From contig JAUPFV010000002.1 in NCBI GenBank assembly GCA_036936605.1, positions 320,742,893 through 320,806,892 on the forward strand: a stretch of 64,000 nt of DNA, in the 5' to 3' direction. The translations under genes and the position numbers were made by a program. The DNA is from Limnanthes douglasii subsp. nivea. Its lineage: Eukaryota; Streptophyta; Magnoliopsida; Brassicales; Limnanthaceae. This document shows positions 24,065 to 33,156 of this stretch, one piece after another. How positions within the stretch are numbered: the stretch's first letter is position 1; every line of letters begins with the position of its first letter. Under the pieces are notes generated by a model. That model had not been told where the DNA came from, made no database searches, and saw only the letters and a program-made list of their open reading frames with translations.

Positions 24065-24109
24065 GGTGTAACAAACCTCACATGGGAATATTCCCAAGGT
24101 TGTTACACC
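24065..24109 (+). promoter_or_regulatory. Nested dyad: 13-bp arms around a 14-bp palindrome
   Basis: GGTGTAACAAACCT (24065-24078) pairs with AGGTTGTTACACC (24097-24109) except for one bulged base. Between them lies the perfect palindrome TGGGAATATTCCCA (24083-24096). The structure ends eleven bases before the TATA box, so a protein-binding operator or a cruciform are possible. The copy in the 3' LTR is at 28943-28987. Confidence 0.85.
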
Positions 24110-24120
24110 CTCTAAGTCTC

Positions 24121-24128
24121 TATAAATA
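24121..24128 (+). promoter_or_regulatory. LTR TATA box
   Basis: TATAAATA, 95 bases before the LTR end, in a GC-balanced context. The counterpart in the 3' LTR is at 28999-29006. Confidence 0.8.
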
Positions 24129-24215
24129 CTATCGTGTGTGTATGGAACAAATCAATGAAAAGAAAATACAAAATTACCAAATCTTCACTCCTCTCTTTTT
24201 ATTCAAAATCTGACT

Positions 24216-24227
24216 TGGTATCAGAGC
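24216..24227 (+). promoter_or_regulatory. Primer binding site, tRNA-iMet
   Basis: TGGTATCAGAGC follows the LTR with no spacer and matches the 3' end of plant initiator tRNA-Met over all twelve bases. Confidence 0.96.
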
Positions 24228-24241
24228 TTCTCTAGCCTTCA

Positions 24242-27200
24242 ATGGCAAATCCAAACGACTCCCCTTCACTGAGCACAGACTCAATTGGATCCATACTATC
24301 TAATAACTCTTCCTTCTCAGCCAAAAACCTGCATTTGCAGCCAATCAACAATGTTAATCATATACGTCTTGACAGGCAGAATTATTTACTATGGAAGACA
24401 GTTGTTATACCTATGATTAAGGGTAACAAGCTGTGGGGTTTTGTCAATGGTGAGAAGGTGTGTCCATCAAAGTTCTTGACAGACACAGAAGGAATTGTCA
24501 CAGACAACCCAGACTATGAAGACTGGGTTGCCAAGGATCAGTTGCTGCTTGGGTGGTTATATTCCACAATGAGCCCAGAAATTGCAGCTCAGTTGATGGA
24601 AGAGGAGTCAGCAAAAGGCCTATGGGATGCTGCTGGGAAACTGTCTGGTTCACAGACTAGGGCCAGGATAACCTACTATAAATCTGAGTTCCAAAGAACT
24701 CGTAAAGGATCTACATCTATGTCTGAGTATCTAAACAAAATGAAACTTATTCATGACAATCTAATTCTAGCTGGATGTCTCACTTCTACAGATGATCTAT
24801 TAACTCAGGTGCTTGCTGGTTTGGATGCTAACTACACACTAATTGTAGTCAGTTTGGCTGACAAAGAAGGGTTAGGATGGCTAGACCTACAGACTAGTCT
24901 ACTCACCTTTGAGAGCAGACTAGAACAGTTGACAGGGTTACAAAATGCTATGAATGCTGTCAATGTTTCTAGTGCTAATGTTGCATACAGAGGTGGTAGC
25001 AAACAGACATATACCAACAATGGACAGAAAGGCTACTACAATCAGAACAGAGGTTCAGGCAGAGGCTACAGAGGTAGATCTAATTACAATAATAATGGAT
25101 ACAACTCAAGGGGCAGAAGCAATTTCTATAGAGGATCAGGCAGAGGAGGAAGGTATTCACAGAGTAAACCAACTTGTCAGATCTGTAATAGGTTTGGTCA
25201 CTCTGCTGCAGTGTGTTACTATAGGGATGATCCTTCAGTTATGGGCTCATCCCCATCTGAGCAGTCAAGGTCAGAAGGTGATCAAAGTGCTATGGTTGCA
25301 TCTCAAGACACATCAGGAGAAGGGGTCTGGTATGCAGACAGTGGTGCTAGTCACCATGTCACAGGCAGCTCTAGCCAATTGACTCAGAAATCTGAGTATT
25401 CAGGTACAAAGCACATATTAGTTGGTAGTGGTGAGAGACTTCCTATCTCTCATGTTGGTCAGTCTTTCTTAAATTCATTTACTAAGCAACCTATTGTTCT
25501 AAAGCCTATACTACATGTTCCTAGAATCAACAAGAACCTTCTCTCTGTTTTTCAACTAACCAATCATAATAATGTGTTTGTTGAATTTCACAAATTTTTC
25601 TGCTTGGTAAAGGACAAGGTAACAGGGACTATTCTGCTCAGAGGGAGATGTGAAGATGGGCTCTACAAGATGGAGTCTATTCCTAAGTCACAAGGCATTC
25701 TAAATCTAGGAGTCTCTAGGGTTCTATCCACAGTTGTATCTAAGTCTGTCAAAGATGAATGGCACCAGAAACTTGGCCATCCATCATCTAGTGTTCTAAA
25801 CAAAGTTCTTAAGGATTGTAAACTTCATTCTGTTCTGAGTAATGACAGTAGTTTCTGTGAGGCTTGCCAGTTGGGTAAATCACACAGTCTTGCTTACTCT
25901 GTATCCAATTCTCATTCTACACATGTTTTAGATCTAATTCACACTGATGTTTGGGGTCCAGCACCTATTCAATCTACTGATGGGTCTAAATACTATGTCC
26001 TATTTCTAGATGACTACTCTAGATACACCTGGTTATATCCTATCAAGTCCAAGGATCAAGTGTTAGGAGTGTTCAAAATGTTTAAAGCACTGGTTGAAAC
26101 ACAATTTGAAAGGTCTATTAAAGCTATTCAAAGTGACTGGGGTGGTGAGTACAGAATGCTAGTTCCTATAACTCAAGAGTGTTGGTTTATTCTTAGGAGG
26201 TCTTGTCCTCATACTTCAGCCCAAAATGGGAGGGCTGAAAGGAAACACAGACATATTGTTGAAACTGGGCTTACCCTACTGGCTCAGTCACATCTACCTT
26301 ACAAATACTGGGTAGAGGCCTTTGAAACTAGTGTCTATCTGGTTAATAGACTACCTACACCTGTTCTAAATCATAAATCACCATTTGAAGTCTTATTCCA
26401 CAAAATTCCTAACTACCTCACACTTAAAACTTTTGGCTGCTCATGCTATCCTTGTCTCAGACCTTATCAGCATCATAAGTTTCAGTTTCATTCTGTTAGG
26501 TGTGTGTTTCTGGGTTACAGTCAGAGTCATAAGGGGTACAAATGCTTAAGTTCTACTGGGAGGCTTTATATATCTAGGAATGTGGTGTTTAATGAAGGAG
26601 AGTTTCCTTTTTCAAAAGGGTTTTTGAATACTCATCAGAGTGAGAGTGTTTCTTCTGAGTCAGTTCATCTATGGTTACCTACTATGTCTACAGGTCTTGT
26701 GATGGATGGAATTCAATCATCTGTTGAGCCCAACTCTGCAGCTCCAACTGAACAGAACACATCTCTGTGCACTGCTCCTTTGCAGCCCCAAAGTCACACT
26801 CAACAGCTTCCTACAAGTCCTTCTAAGGTATCTCTCTCATCCAATTATACTGATCCCTTAGCTTCTGTTTCTAAACTCCCTACTTATACTAGTGAAAACA
26901 CTTCACCAACTCCTAATCTGACTGTGGAACTGCCCATGCCTAGTTCTCAAAATTCTTTTAACACCCACTCATCACCCATCCCTCATGTTATCCAAACTAG
27001 GCTTAGAAGTGGAATCTCTAAACCTAAACTACCATATGTAGGGTCTCTAACTACTGCTACCAAAAATGTGTTTGAACCTACTTGCTTTTCTGAGGCAGTT
27101 GGCTATCCTGACTGGCAGTCTGCTATGCTTACTGAATATAGAGCTCTACTGGCTAATAAGACCTGGTCTATAGTGCCTGAGTCTACTGCATCTAATGTCA

Positions 27201-28762
27201 TTGGTTGCAAGTGGATATACAAGCTTAAGTATGGTCTTGATGGGTCTATTCAACGGTATAAGGCTCGACTAGTGGCTAAAGGTTTTCATCAACAGCCAGG
27301 GATTGATTTCTATGAGACCTTTAGTCCTGTGGTCAAAGCTTCAACTGTCAGGTTAATCCTAACTATTGATGCCTCTAAGAACTGGTCAGTGAGGCAACTG
27401 GACATCAACAATGCATTTCTCAACGGGGTGTTACAAGAGACTGTGTATATGACACAGCCTAAGGGTTTTATTGATTCCACCCATCCTACACATGTCTGCA
27501 AACTGCATAAAGCTATCTATGGCTTGAAACAAGCTCCTAGGGCCTGGTATTCTAGACTGAGGGACACCCTACTAAGCTGGAAGTTCTGTAACTCTAAGGC
27601 AGACTCTTCCTTGTTCTATTTGGTTTCTAAAACATCTATACTACTAATCCTAGTATATGTAGATGACATTATTGTAACAGGAAATGACGCATCATGCTTG
27701 ACTCTATTCATACACAAACTCAATGCCATATTTACACTAAAGGACATGGGACCACTCAGTCTATTCCTGGGAATAGAGGTTTATCGTGATCCCAGTGGCT
27801 TTTACCTAACACAGCACAAGTACATCGAAGACTTACTCAGTACTCAAGGCATGGCTCTATCCAAACCGTGTCCATCTCCAATGGCTGCTGGCACTCAACA
27901 TTCTGCTTCTGATGGGTCTCCACTGTTCTGTCCTACACAATACCGCAGTCTGTTAGGTGCACTGCAATACCTGACTCACACTAGGCCAGATATTGCATTT
28001 GCAGTGAACACTCTAAGTCAATACCAACAGAATCCTACTTCTAGACACTGGCAAAGCTTAAAACGAGTGGTTAGATACTTATCTGGTACACGCTGGCTGG
28101 GGCTTCATCTGAAACCGTGCTATCAACTACAACTTCATGGTTACTCCGATGCCGATTGGGCATCTTCACCAGACGACCGTCGCAGTGTGGGGGCATATTG
28201 TGTGTTCCTAGGCGAGACACTCATTTCTTGGTCATCCAAGAAACAGAATGTCGTCGCCCGGTCCTCCACTGAATCGGAGTACCGAGCCCTAGCAAATCTC
28301 TCTGCTGAGCTCATCTGGTTAAAATCTCTCCTCTCTGAACTCCAGATCTCACTTATACCACCATCAGTGATGTGGTGTGATAATCTTGGAGCCAGTTCGT
28401 TGGCTTCCAATCCTGTGTTTCACGCAAGAACAAAACACATCGAATTAGATGTGCATTTTATCAGAGATCAAGTAATTCAAGGGAAAGTGCAAATTCGATA
28501 CGTACCTTCGGTGGATCAGATCGCTGATTTCCTGACCAAAGCCCTAACTTCTTCTCGATTCTTATACCTTCGTGACAAACTCGGGCTGTCTGAATCGCCG
28601 CTGAGTTTGAGGGGGGATGTCGAAGGAAAGACAGATGTGAAGAACAATGGCTTCACTCGAGAAGAGAAGAAGAAGAAAGAAACTGAAGAGAAGAGAGAAG
28701 AGAAGGTGGTGATAGAGACAAAGAAGAGAGAGACTCGATCAGTGAGTCGAGATTGTGTCTGA
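24242..28762 (+). CDS. Copia gag-pol polyprotein, intact, 1506 aa
   Basis: Single-frame polyprotein for capsid, protease, integrase, reverse transcriptase and RNase H. The ATG lies 14 bases after the primer site. Domains in order: N-terminal gag with YLLWKTVVIPMIKGNKLWG (about 48-66); an Arg/Gly/Asn-rich linker (about 250-305); a CCHC zinc knuckle CQICNRFGHSAAVC (from about 312); protease active site DSGAS at 366-370; the integrase HHCC segment from WHQKLGHP (507); catalytic D569, D632 (SDWGGEY) and E666 (NGRAERKHR); reverse transcriptase with KARLVAKGFHQ, GLKQAPRAW and YVDD at 1139-1142; and RNase H with D1303, E1344 and D1380. The last 48 or so codons are encoded by the 3' LTR and are Lys/Glu-rich. 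Length and order are those of a complete copia element. Protein products act in virus-like particles in the cytoplasm, then the nucleus. Confidence 0.97.
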   Translation: MANPNDSPSLSTDSIGSILSNNSSFSAKNLHLQPINNVNHIRLDRQNYLLWKTVVIPMIKGNKLWGFVNGEKVCPSKFLTDTEGIVTDNPDYEDWVAKDQLLLGWLYSTMSPEIAAQLMEEESAKGLWDAAGKLSGSQTRARITYYKSEFQRTRKGSTSMSEYLNKMKLIHDNLILAGCLTSTDDLLTQVLAGLDANYTLIVVSLADKEGLGWLDLQTSLLTFESRLEQLTGLQNAMNAVNVSSANVAYRGGSKQTYTNNGQKGYYNQNRGSGRGYRGRSNYNNNGYNSRGRSNFYRGSGRGGRYSQSKPTCQICNRFGHSAAVCYYRDDPSVMGSSPSEQSRSEGDQSAMVASQDTSGEGVWYADSGASHHVTGSSSQLTQKSEYSGTKHILVGSGERLPISHVGQSFLNSFTKQPIVLKPILHVPRINKNLLSVFQLTNHNNVFVEFHKFFCLVKDKVTGTILLRGRCEDGLYKMESIPKSQGILNLGVSRVLSTVVSKSVKDEWHQKLGHPSSSVLNKVLKDCKLHSVLSNDSSFCEACQLGKSHSLAYSVSNSHSTHVLDLIHTDVWGPAPIQSTDGSKYYVLFLDDYSRYTWLYPIKSKDQVLGVFKMFKALVETQFERSIKAIQSDWGGEYRMLVPITQECWFILRRSCPHTSAQNGRAERKHRHIVETGLTLLAQSHLPYKYWVEAFETSVYLVNRLPTPVLNHKSPFEVLFHKIPNYLTLKTFGCSCYPCLRPYQHHKFQFHSVRCVFLGYSQSHKGYKCLSSTGRLYISRNVVFNEGEFPFSKGFLNTHQSESVSSESVHLWLPTMSTGLVMDGIQSSVEPNSAAPTEQNTSLCTAPLQPQSHTQQLPTSPSKVSLSSNYTDPLASVSKLPTYTSENTSPTPNLTVELPMPSSQNSFNTHSSPIPHVIQTRLRSGISKPKLPYVGSLTTATKNVFEPTCFSEAVGYPDWQSAMLTEYRALLANKTWSIVPESTASNVIGCKWIYKLKYGLDGSIQRYKARLVAKGFHQQPGIDFYETFSPVVKASTVRLILTIDASKNWSVRQLDINNAFLNGVLQETVYMTQPKGFIDSTHPTHVCKLHKAIYGLKQAPRAWYSRLRDTLLSWKFCNSKADSSLFYLVSKTSILLILVYVDDIIVTGNDASCLTLFIHKLNAIFTLKDMGPLSLFLGIEVYRDPSGFYLTQHKYIEDLLSTQGMALSKPCPSPMAAGTQHSASDGSPLFCPTQYRSLLGALQYLTHTRPDIAFAVNTLSQYQQNPTSRHWQSLKRVVRYLSGTRWLGLHLKPCYQLQLHGYSDADWASSPDDRRSVGAYCVFLGETLISWSSKKQNVVARSSTESEYRALANLSAELIWLKSLLSELQISLIPPSVMWCDNLGASSLASNPVFHARTKHIELDVHFIRDQVIQGKVQIRYVPSVDQIADFLTKALTSSRFLYLRDKLGLSESPLSLRGDVEGKTDVKNNGFTREEKKKKETEEKREEKVVIETKKRETRSVSRDCV
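28605..28617 (+). promoter_or_regulatory. Polypurine tract
   Basis: GTTTGAGGGGGGA immediately precedes the TG of the 3' LTR. This is the plus-strand primer expected at this position. It is also translated as part of the polyprotein. Confidence 0.93.
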
Positions 28763-29093
28763 AACATGACTAAACCCTAATTGGTGTAGCAGACCGGGTT
28801 TAGTCATGGACCAGATTTGAGCCTCCAAGTTTGCCTAGTCTATGTGAGCATGGATCAGATTACAAACAGTCAAAACCCAAGTCCATTAGAATAAAACAGT
28901 GTGTATTTACAGTTATCCTTGTAGCCAAACAAAGTGTAACAAGGTGTAACAAACCTCACATGGGAATATTCCCAAGGTTGTTACACCCTCTAAGTCTCTA
29001 TAAATACTATCGTGTGTGTATGGAACAAATCAATGAAAAGAAAATACAAAATTACCAAATCTTCACTCCTCTCTTTTTATTCAAAATCTGACT
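28618..29093 (+). repeat. 3' LTR of copia element 2
   Basis: 476 bp, the same length as the 5' LTR, with four transitions. The first 145 bases are the end of the polyprotein reading frame. TATA box at 28999. Confidence 0.96.
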
Positions 29094-29098
29094 CTAGA
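29094..29098. repeat. Target-site duplication CTAGA, right
   Basis: Identical to 23735-23739. Confidence 0.95.
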
Positions 29099-29949
29099 TG
29101 ACAGGTTCGGCCAATAAAAAAAAAACACAACTAGAGAAGGTGTTCTAAAACGTCACCAACACTAAACTTGAAGATAACGATTCAAAAAACTATGCCCATG
29201 GACAATCAATTAATACTATTAAACATAAATGATGTAACCAATATCTGCCAATATAATGCAAAAGTCAATCGCAGAATCAATAAGTGAAGAAAGCAAGTAA
29301 GAGAGTTACTTATACGAACAAAAATCACATAAGTTGGTTTCCAACGGTATTTCCATATCAAATTCCTCCAATACCGCTGGGTATTTGCTCTTCAAAATTG
29401 TTGAATGAAAATCTGATGAAAATCGAATCTGCTAATTTGCAAAGGGAAATATAGGTTTCTAGATATGAAAGTGGTGGTTTTTCGTAATGATAGTGGTGGG
29501 ATCGAAGGAAAACTCACTAAACTTATAGAAAAAGAGATCAAGTCACAAAACATTTTGATAGATGTTTTCTTTTTCCAGGATCACTCAAATTTTTTACAAG
29601 TATTTCTACCAACCTTTTCTTCATCGATTCATCCTCAAAATTAGTAGAGAATACTTTTGTTTGGGTCTTTGTTGAAACAATTTAGGTTAAATGGGTCAAA
29701 TATTTTGTAGGGATAAGGTCCTTAAGATAAAACAACAAATACAGAAAAGGAAATATGGAAATGATGTAACTGTTATTTCATTTATGAAATATTATAAGAA
29801 TTTTATTATGAGCTATGATGATATGCTATTGTGCATATTTTTTTCTCAAACTTAGAAGGGTAAAGACTTAAGGTGATATAATAGAGGGAATGTAGATATG
29901 ATAATCCATTCTTGGCAATATCCAAATTAATCTTTGAAAGATTACAAGT
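29099..29949. other. Low-copy right flank of the copia insertion
   Basis: No gene can be supported. On the minus strand, after a possible acceptor GCAAATTAGCAG near 29430, a 39-codon open stretch (about 29440-29323) includes KYPAVLEEFDMEIPLE. It could be an exon of the possible gene continuing at 22.7-23.0 kb, which would place the copia element in an intron. The rest is AT-rich without motifs. Confidence 0.3.
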
Positions 29950-32700
29950 ATCATTTTTTTTAGCACTAAAGTTGGGTTGGTAGATTGCTTCAAGCAGATG
30001 GCCACAAATTCACTCCAACAAGGGTTGTTAGCTTGCGATTTGGTTGTCTCAGTGACTCAAAAAAATACAATGACCTGGGATGGCTTGTTAAACCAGGTTG
30101 GAAAGCAAATCACCGTGAAGGAAACCAAAAGATTAATGCCTCCTAATCAGTATAGACCTGCCCCTTCAGATGCTTTCCCAAAAGTTAGTAGCCAATCACA
30201 AGCTGTAGTTAGAAATCGTCTGAGGAACTCCGAGTAAGGTTCTCATCGGCTAAGAAAAATCCAGTCTACTAAGGGGTAACAATCTAGGCCACGAGGGAAT
30301 CAGTCGGTCCAACCTGGCTATTTTAGAGAACTAATTGAAAATATGGCTACCATTTATGATAGGGCCAAGAATGTCTTGAAATTCTGAAGGCCTACGCCTA
30401 TTAAAAATCCAAGGGAAAATCGAAACACATGATTTAACAAGTATCATAATAACTTGGGACATGACACCAAGGATTTTATTACTTTAAGAATGAGACACAA
30501 TAGTTAATGGAGAACATAAAATTAACTACTTTCGTTAAATCACAAATGGGGAATAGGAAACTGAGTAACATACACAATCAATCACAAGTGGGACTCAGGC
30601 CGTATCACCAGTTGTTAGAAAGAAAAAAACAGAAGCATCCCAACAAGAAATTACGATAGAAACATTTCCAAATTGTGTCACTTTTTCAAATCATTAACCG
30701 TTTTGGGATAACATACAAATACTGCAATTTCGAGTTGTTCTAGGAACATGCATTTGGTTAGTTTGACCACGCAATTGGAATGGAAAATATCTTTGAATCT
30801 CTACTAAAACCATACTCCCTTCATAGTATTTGATGAAGATGATTTAAGAAATATCGTAGGCACACTTGAGGATGATGTGGTAATATGAGCATATATTGAG
30901 GGCACTGAAATGCCGCGAATCTTGATTGACATCGGTAACTCAACTAACAATTGTTTATATATACCTATAAACAATTGAAGAACCCATATGTTATACTCTG
31001 ACCAAACAAAATAATAATAGAGTTTACAAGCAACTCCGCTGATGTTATTAGGGAGTTCGAAGGGGAGACTATCCTTGGTTTAGGACCATTTAAGAAAATG
31101 ATCAGAGTATTGTTCGTAGTGGTAGATTGTCTGACCCCTTATAATGCTACATTCAGTAGATCTTGGCTATCAATCATGCATGCAGCTTTGCTCAACGGTT
31201 TACCAATGTTTGAAATACGCAGTCGGAGGTCAAGTAGGCCTGGTTTGGAGTAGCCAAAAAATGGTTAAGAAATGTTATGTCACTGCTCTTGCTCTAAAAT
31301 CCTTGGAGAATGTGATAAACAAAAATGAAAAGCAATTACTTGAGTCCTCTTCGAATCCAAGAAAAATAGACGATCCAATAGAGACTCATACTGCTTTTAT
31401 TCTTGTTGAAGAGGTCAGTACACACTTTAGCAAATGGGAAAAGTGTTAGAGTGTGAGCTATATTGCCATCAGAATTAAAAGAGAATTGTTATATTTCTTA
31501 TTTAAAAATGAGCATGTATTTGCCTGGTGCAATGAAAATGTGATTGGTGTACCAATTAGTGTCATTTGTAACAAGTTATCTGTGCGATCTGATGCGGGCC
31601 CAGTAAATCAAAGAATGAAAGGTTTTATAAAAAAACATTGAGCCTATTATTAAAGAGGTAGACATATTAACCAAGGTAGGACATATTCTGGAATCTCAAT
31701 ATCCACTATGGACAACAAATCTGGCACTTATAAGAGAGAAGAATGGTAAATATCAAGTGTGTATCCATTTCACAAATCTCAACAGATTATATCACAAGGA
31801 TCCTTTCCCAGTCCCTCGAATAGATTAGGTAGTGGATTCTACTTCGGGAAACAAGTTCTTATCTTTTATAAATTCATTAGCTTGGTACAATCAGATACAA
31901 ATGTATCTGAATGACCAGGATCATACTATGTTTATCACTAACAGGGGCTCCGCTGTTACAAGGTAATGCCATTCGGCTTAAAGAATATTGGGGTTATTAT
32001 CCAGCGTCTAGTGAATAAAGCATTTACTAGTCAGATTTGGACGAATACAGAAGTTTACATTGATGACATGCTAGTTAAAAATTCCAAAGGTGGAAGAGAA
32101 CTTACTTGACCTCAAAGAAACTTTCTCTAATTTGGAGGCCGTTAATCTAAAGTTGAATCCAGAAATGTGTACATTTGGAGTACGATCTAGAATCCCATGG
32201 GGTACATTATTAATGAAAAAGAGGTCCAGGCTGACCCAACACAACTAGAAATATGAACCCTCATCGGACTACCAAAGAAGTTCAAGTGTTGACAGAGAGG
32301 TTGACATCCTTCAATTTATTTCAAGATCATCAGATAAATGTGCACAAATTTTCCAAATATTGAGAAACATTAAAAAATTTAACTAGTCCTCAAATTGTGA
32401 TAAGGTGTATCTCGAAATTAAGAAACATATTTATTATCCTAAAAATTTATTCAAACTAGTCATCGGAGAAACACTCTATGTGTATCTACCGATATTAGAT
32501 TATGATGTTAATACGGTGTCAGTTCGGGAGGTCGACAATTACCCTCGCCCAGTTTATTACATTAGCAAGAAATTATTGGATGCTGAGAAAAACTACCTCA
32601 AGTTGGAAACGTTCCCTTAGCCTTGGTAATAGCATTCGGGAAAATAAGGACTTATTTTCAACCACATTCCATCACGGACTATCCGATTTATATATGTTTA
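29950..32700 (+). pseudogene. Tat-lineage Ty3/gypsy gag-pol relic W
   Basis: It has the same gene order and motifs as the Tat element at 56-58.5 kb. Gag C-terminal part (29977-30520): TMTWDGLLNQVGKQI, then KYHNNLGHDTKDFITL, matching YHKDIGHNTEDCITL there. Protease (30815-31260): PFIVFDEDDLRNIV, ILIDIGNS with DIG for DTG, and VVVDCLTPYNATFSRSW. RT linker (31453-31641): HVFAWCNENVIGV and VICNKLSV. RT (31790-32240): DPFPVPRID, then YIDDMLVKNSK at about 32056. RNase H (32540-32690): PVYYISKKLLDAEKNY. Stops and frameshifts are frequent. Neither LTR is recognisable, and the right end meets relic X at about 32.7 kb. Confidence 0.85.
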
Positions 32701-32784
32701 ATAATCATATATCCATTCTTTATTTGATTTAATTACATATTTTGTGTTTAATTTCTCATTTTATTTTCTTCAAAGAATTAAAAT

Positions 32785-33136
32785 ATTATTTTAGAATCAA
32801 ACAAATCTAAATAAAAATAGTATTTAAATAAACAAGAAAAATAAAATTAAAAAAATCAAAGTTATTGATTAAGGATGGATACGTAGGTCTTTAAATATTT
32901 ATCATTGGTTGAAGATATTTGTACGCTTATAAATTATGTCATCAATTTTTAGAATCACTCTTGAATTATTGTAACATTATGGAACGGAAAACATTAAGCT
33001 TATATATTTGTTTAGGTTAGATTTGTCTAAGTAAATATCGGGACATTTATTTAAAAATTCAAGAGAATGAAAACAGTGTATGTGTTTGGAAACTTGAAAT
33101 TTAAGTTTAAGATAAAGTTTAATATTCATGACAACA
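32785..33136 (+). repeat. Candidate LTR 3' end of relic X
   Basis: Homologous to 47205-47569 and ending ATGACAACA just before a primer-site-like sequence in both copies. No coding content. The rest of the LTR to the left is missing. Confidence 0.45.
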
Positions 33137-33137
33137 A

Positions 33138-33156
33138 TTGTTGTCATGAGTGGGAA
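33138..33156 (+). promoter_or_regulatory. Degraded primer-site-like sequence of relic X
   Basis: TTGTTGTCATGAGTGGGAA here, and TTGGTGTCATCGGTGGGAA at the same place in relic Y (47571), resemble the sequence TTGGCGACCACAGTGGGA after the LTR of the Tat element at 54283. Position before gag fits. Confidence 0.45.

Larger units (their letters stand above)
23740..24215 (+). repeat. 5' LTR of copia element 2
   Basis: It begins TGTTGAAGG and ends TCTGACT, directly abutting the primer site. The ends are therefore TG...CT rather than TG...CA, confirmed by the position of the CTAGA duplication on the other side of the 3' LTR. U3 holds two dyad symmetries and a TATA box. Confidence 0.96.
23740..29093 (+). 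mobile_element. Intact young Ty1/copia retrotransposon 2 (5354 bp)
   Basis: It has two 476-bp LTRs, a tRNA-iMet primer site, one uninterrupted 1506-codon gag-pol frame, a G-rich polypurine tract and a perfect 5-bp target duplication. The LTRs differ at four positions by my count (positions 4 and about 46, 112 and 212 of the LTR), all transitions, giving about 99.2 percent identity. The element is the only one in the window with every part expected for autonomous movement. Confidence 0.97.

Noticed and set aside
23953..24213. 86-codon frame in the 5' LTR, identical in the 3' LTR (28831-29091)
   Set aside because: It spans the dyad and TATA box and is identical only because LTRs are duplicated; no sign of coding constraint.
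24954..25382. 142-codon frame within the copia gag region
   Set aside because: Alternative frame of the intact polyprotein over its Arg/Gly/Asn-rich linker; no independent motif.
29094..29950. An LTR for relic W in the sequence to its left
   Set aside because: No repeat of this stretch is found on the other side of W and there are no LTR end motifs or target duplication.
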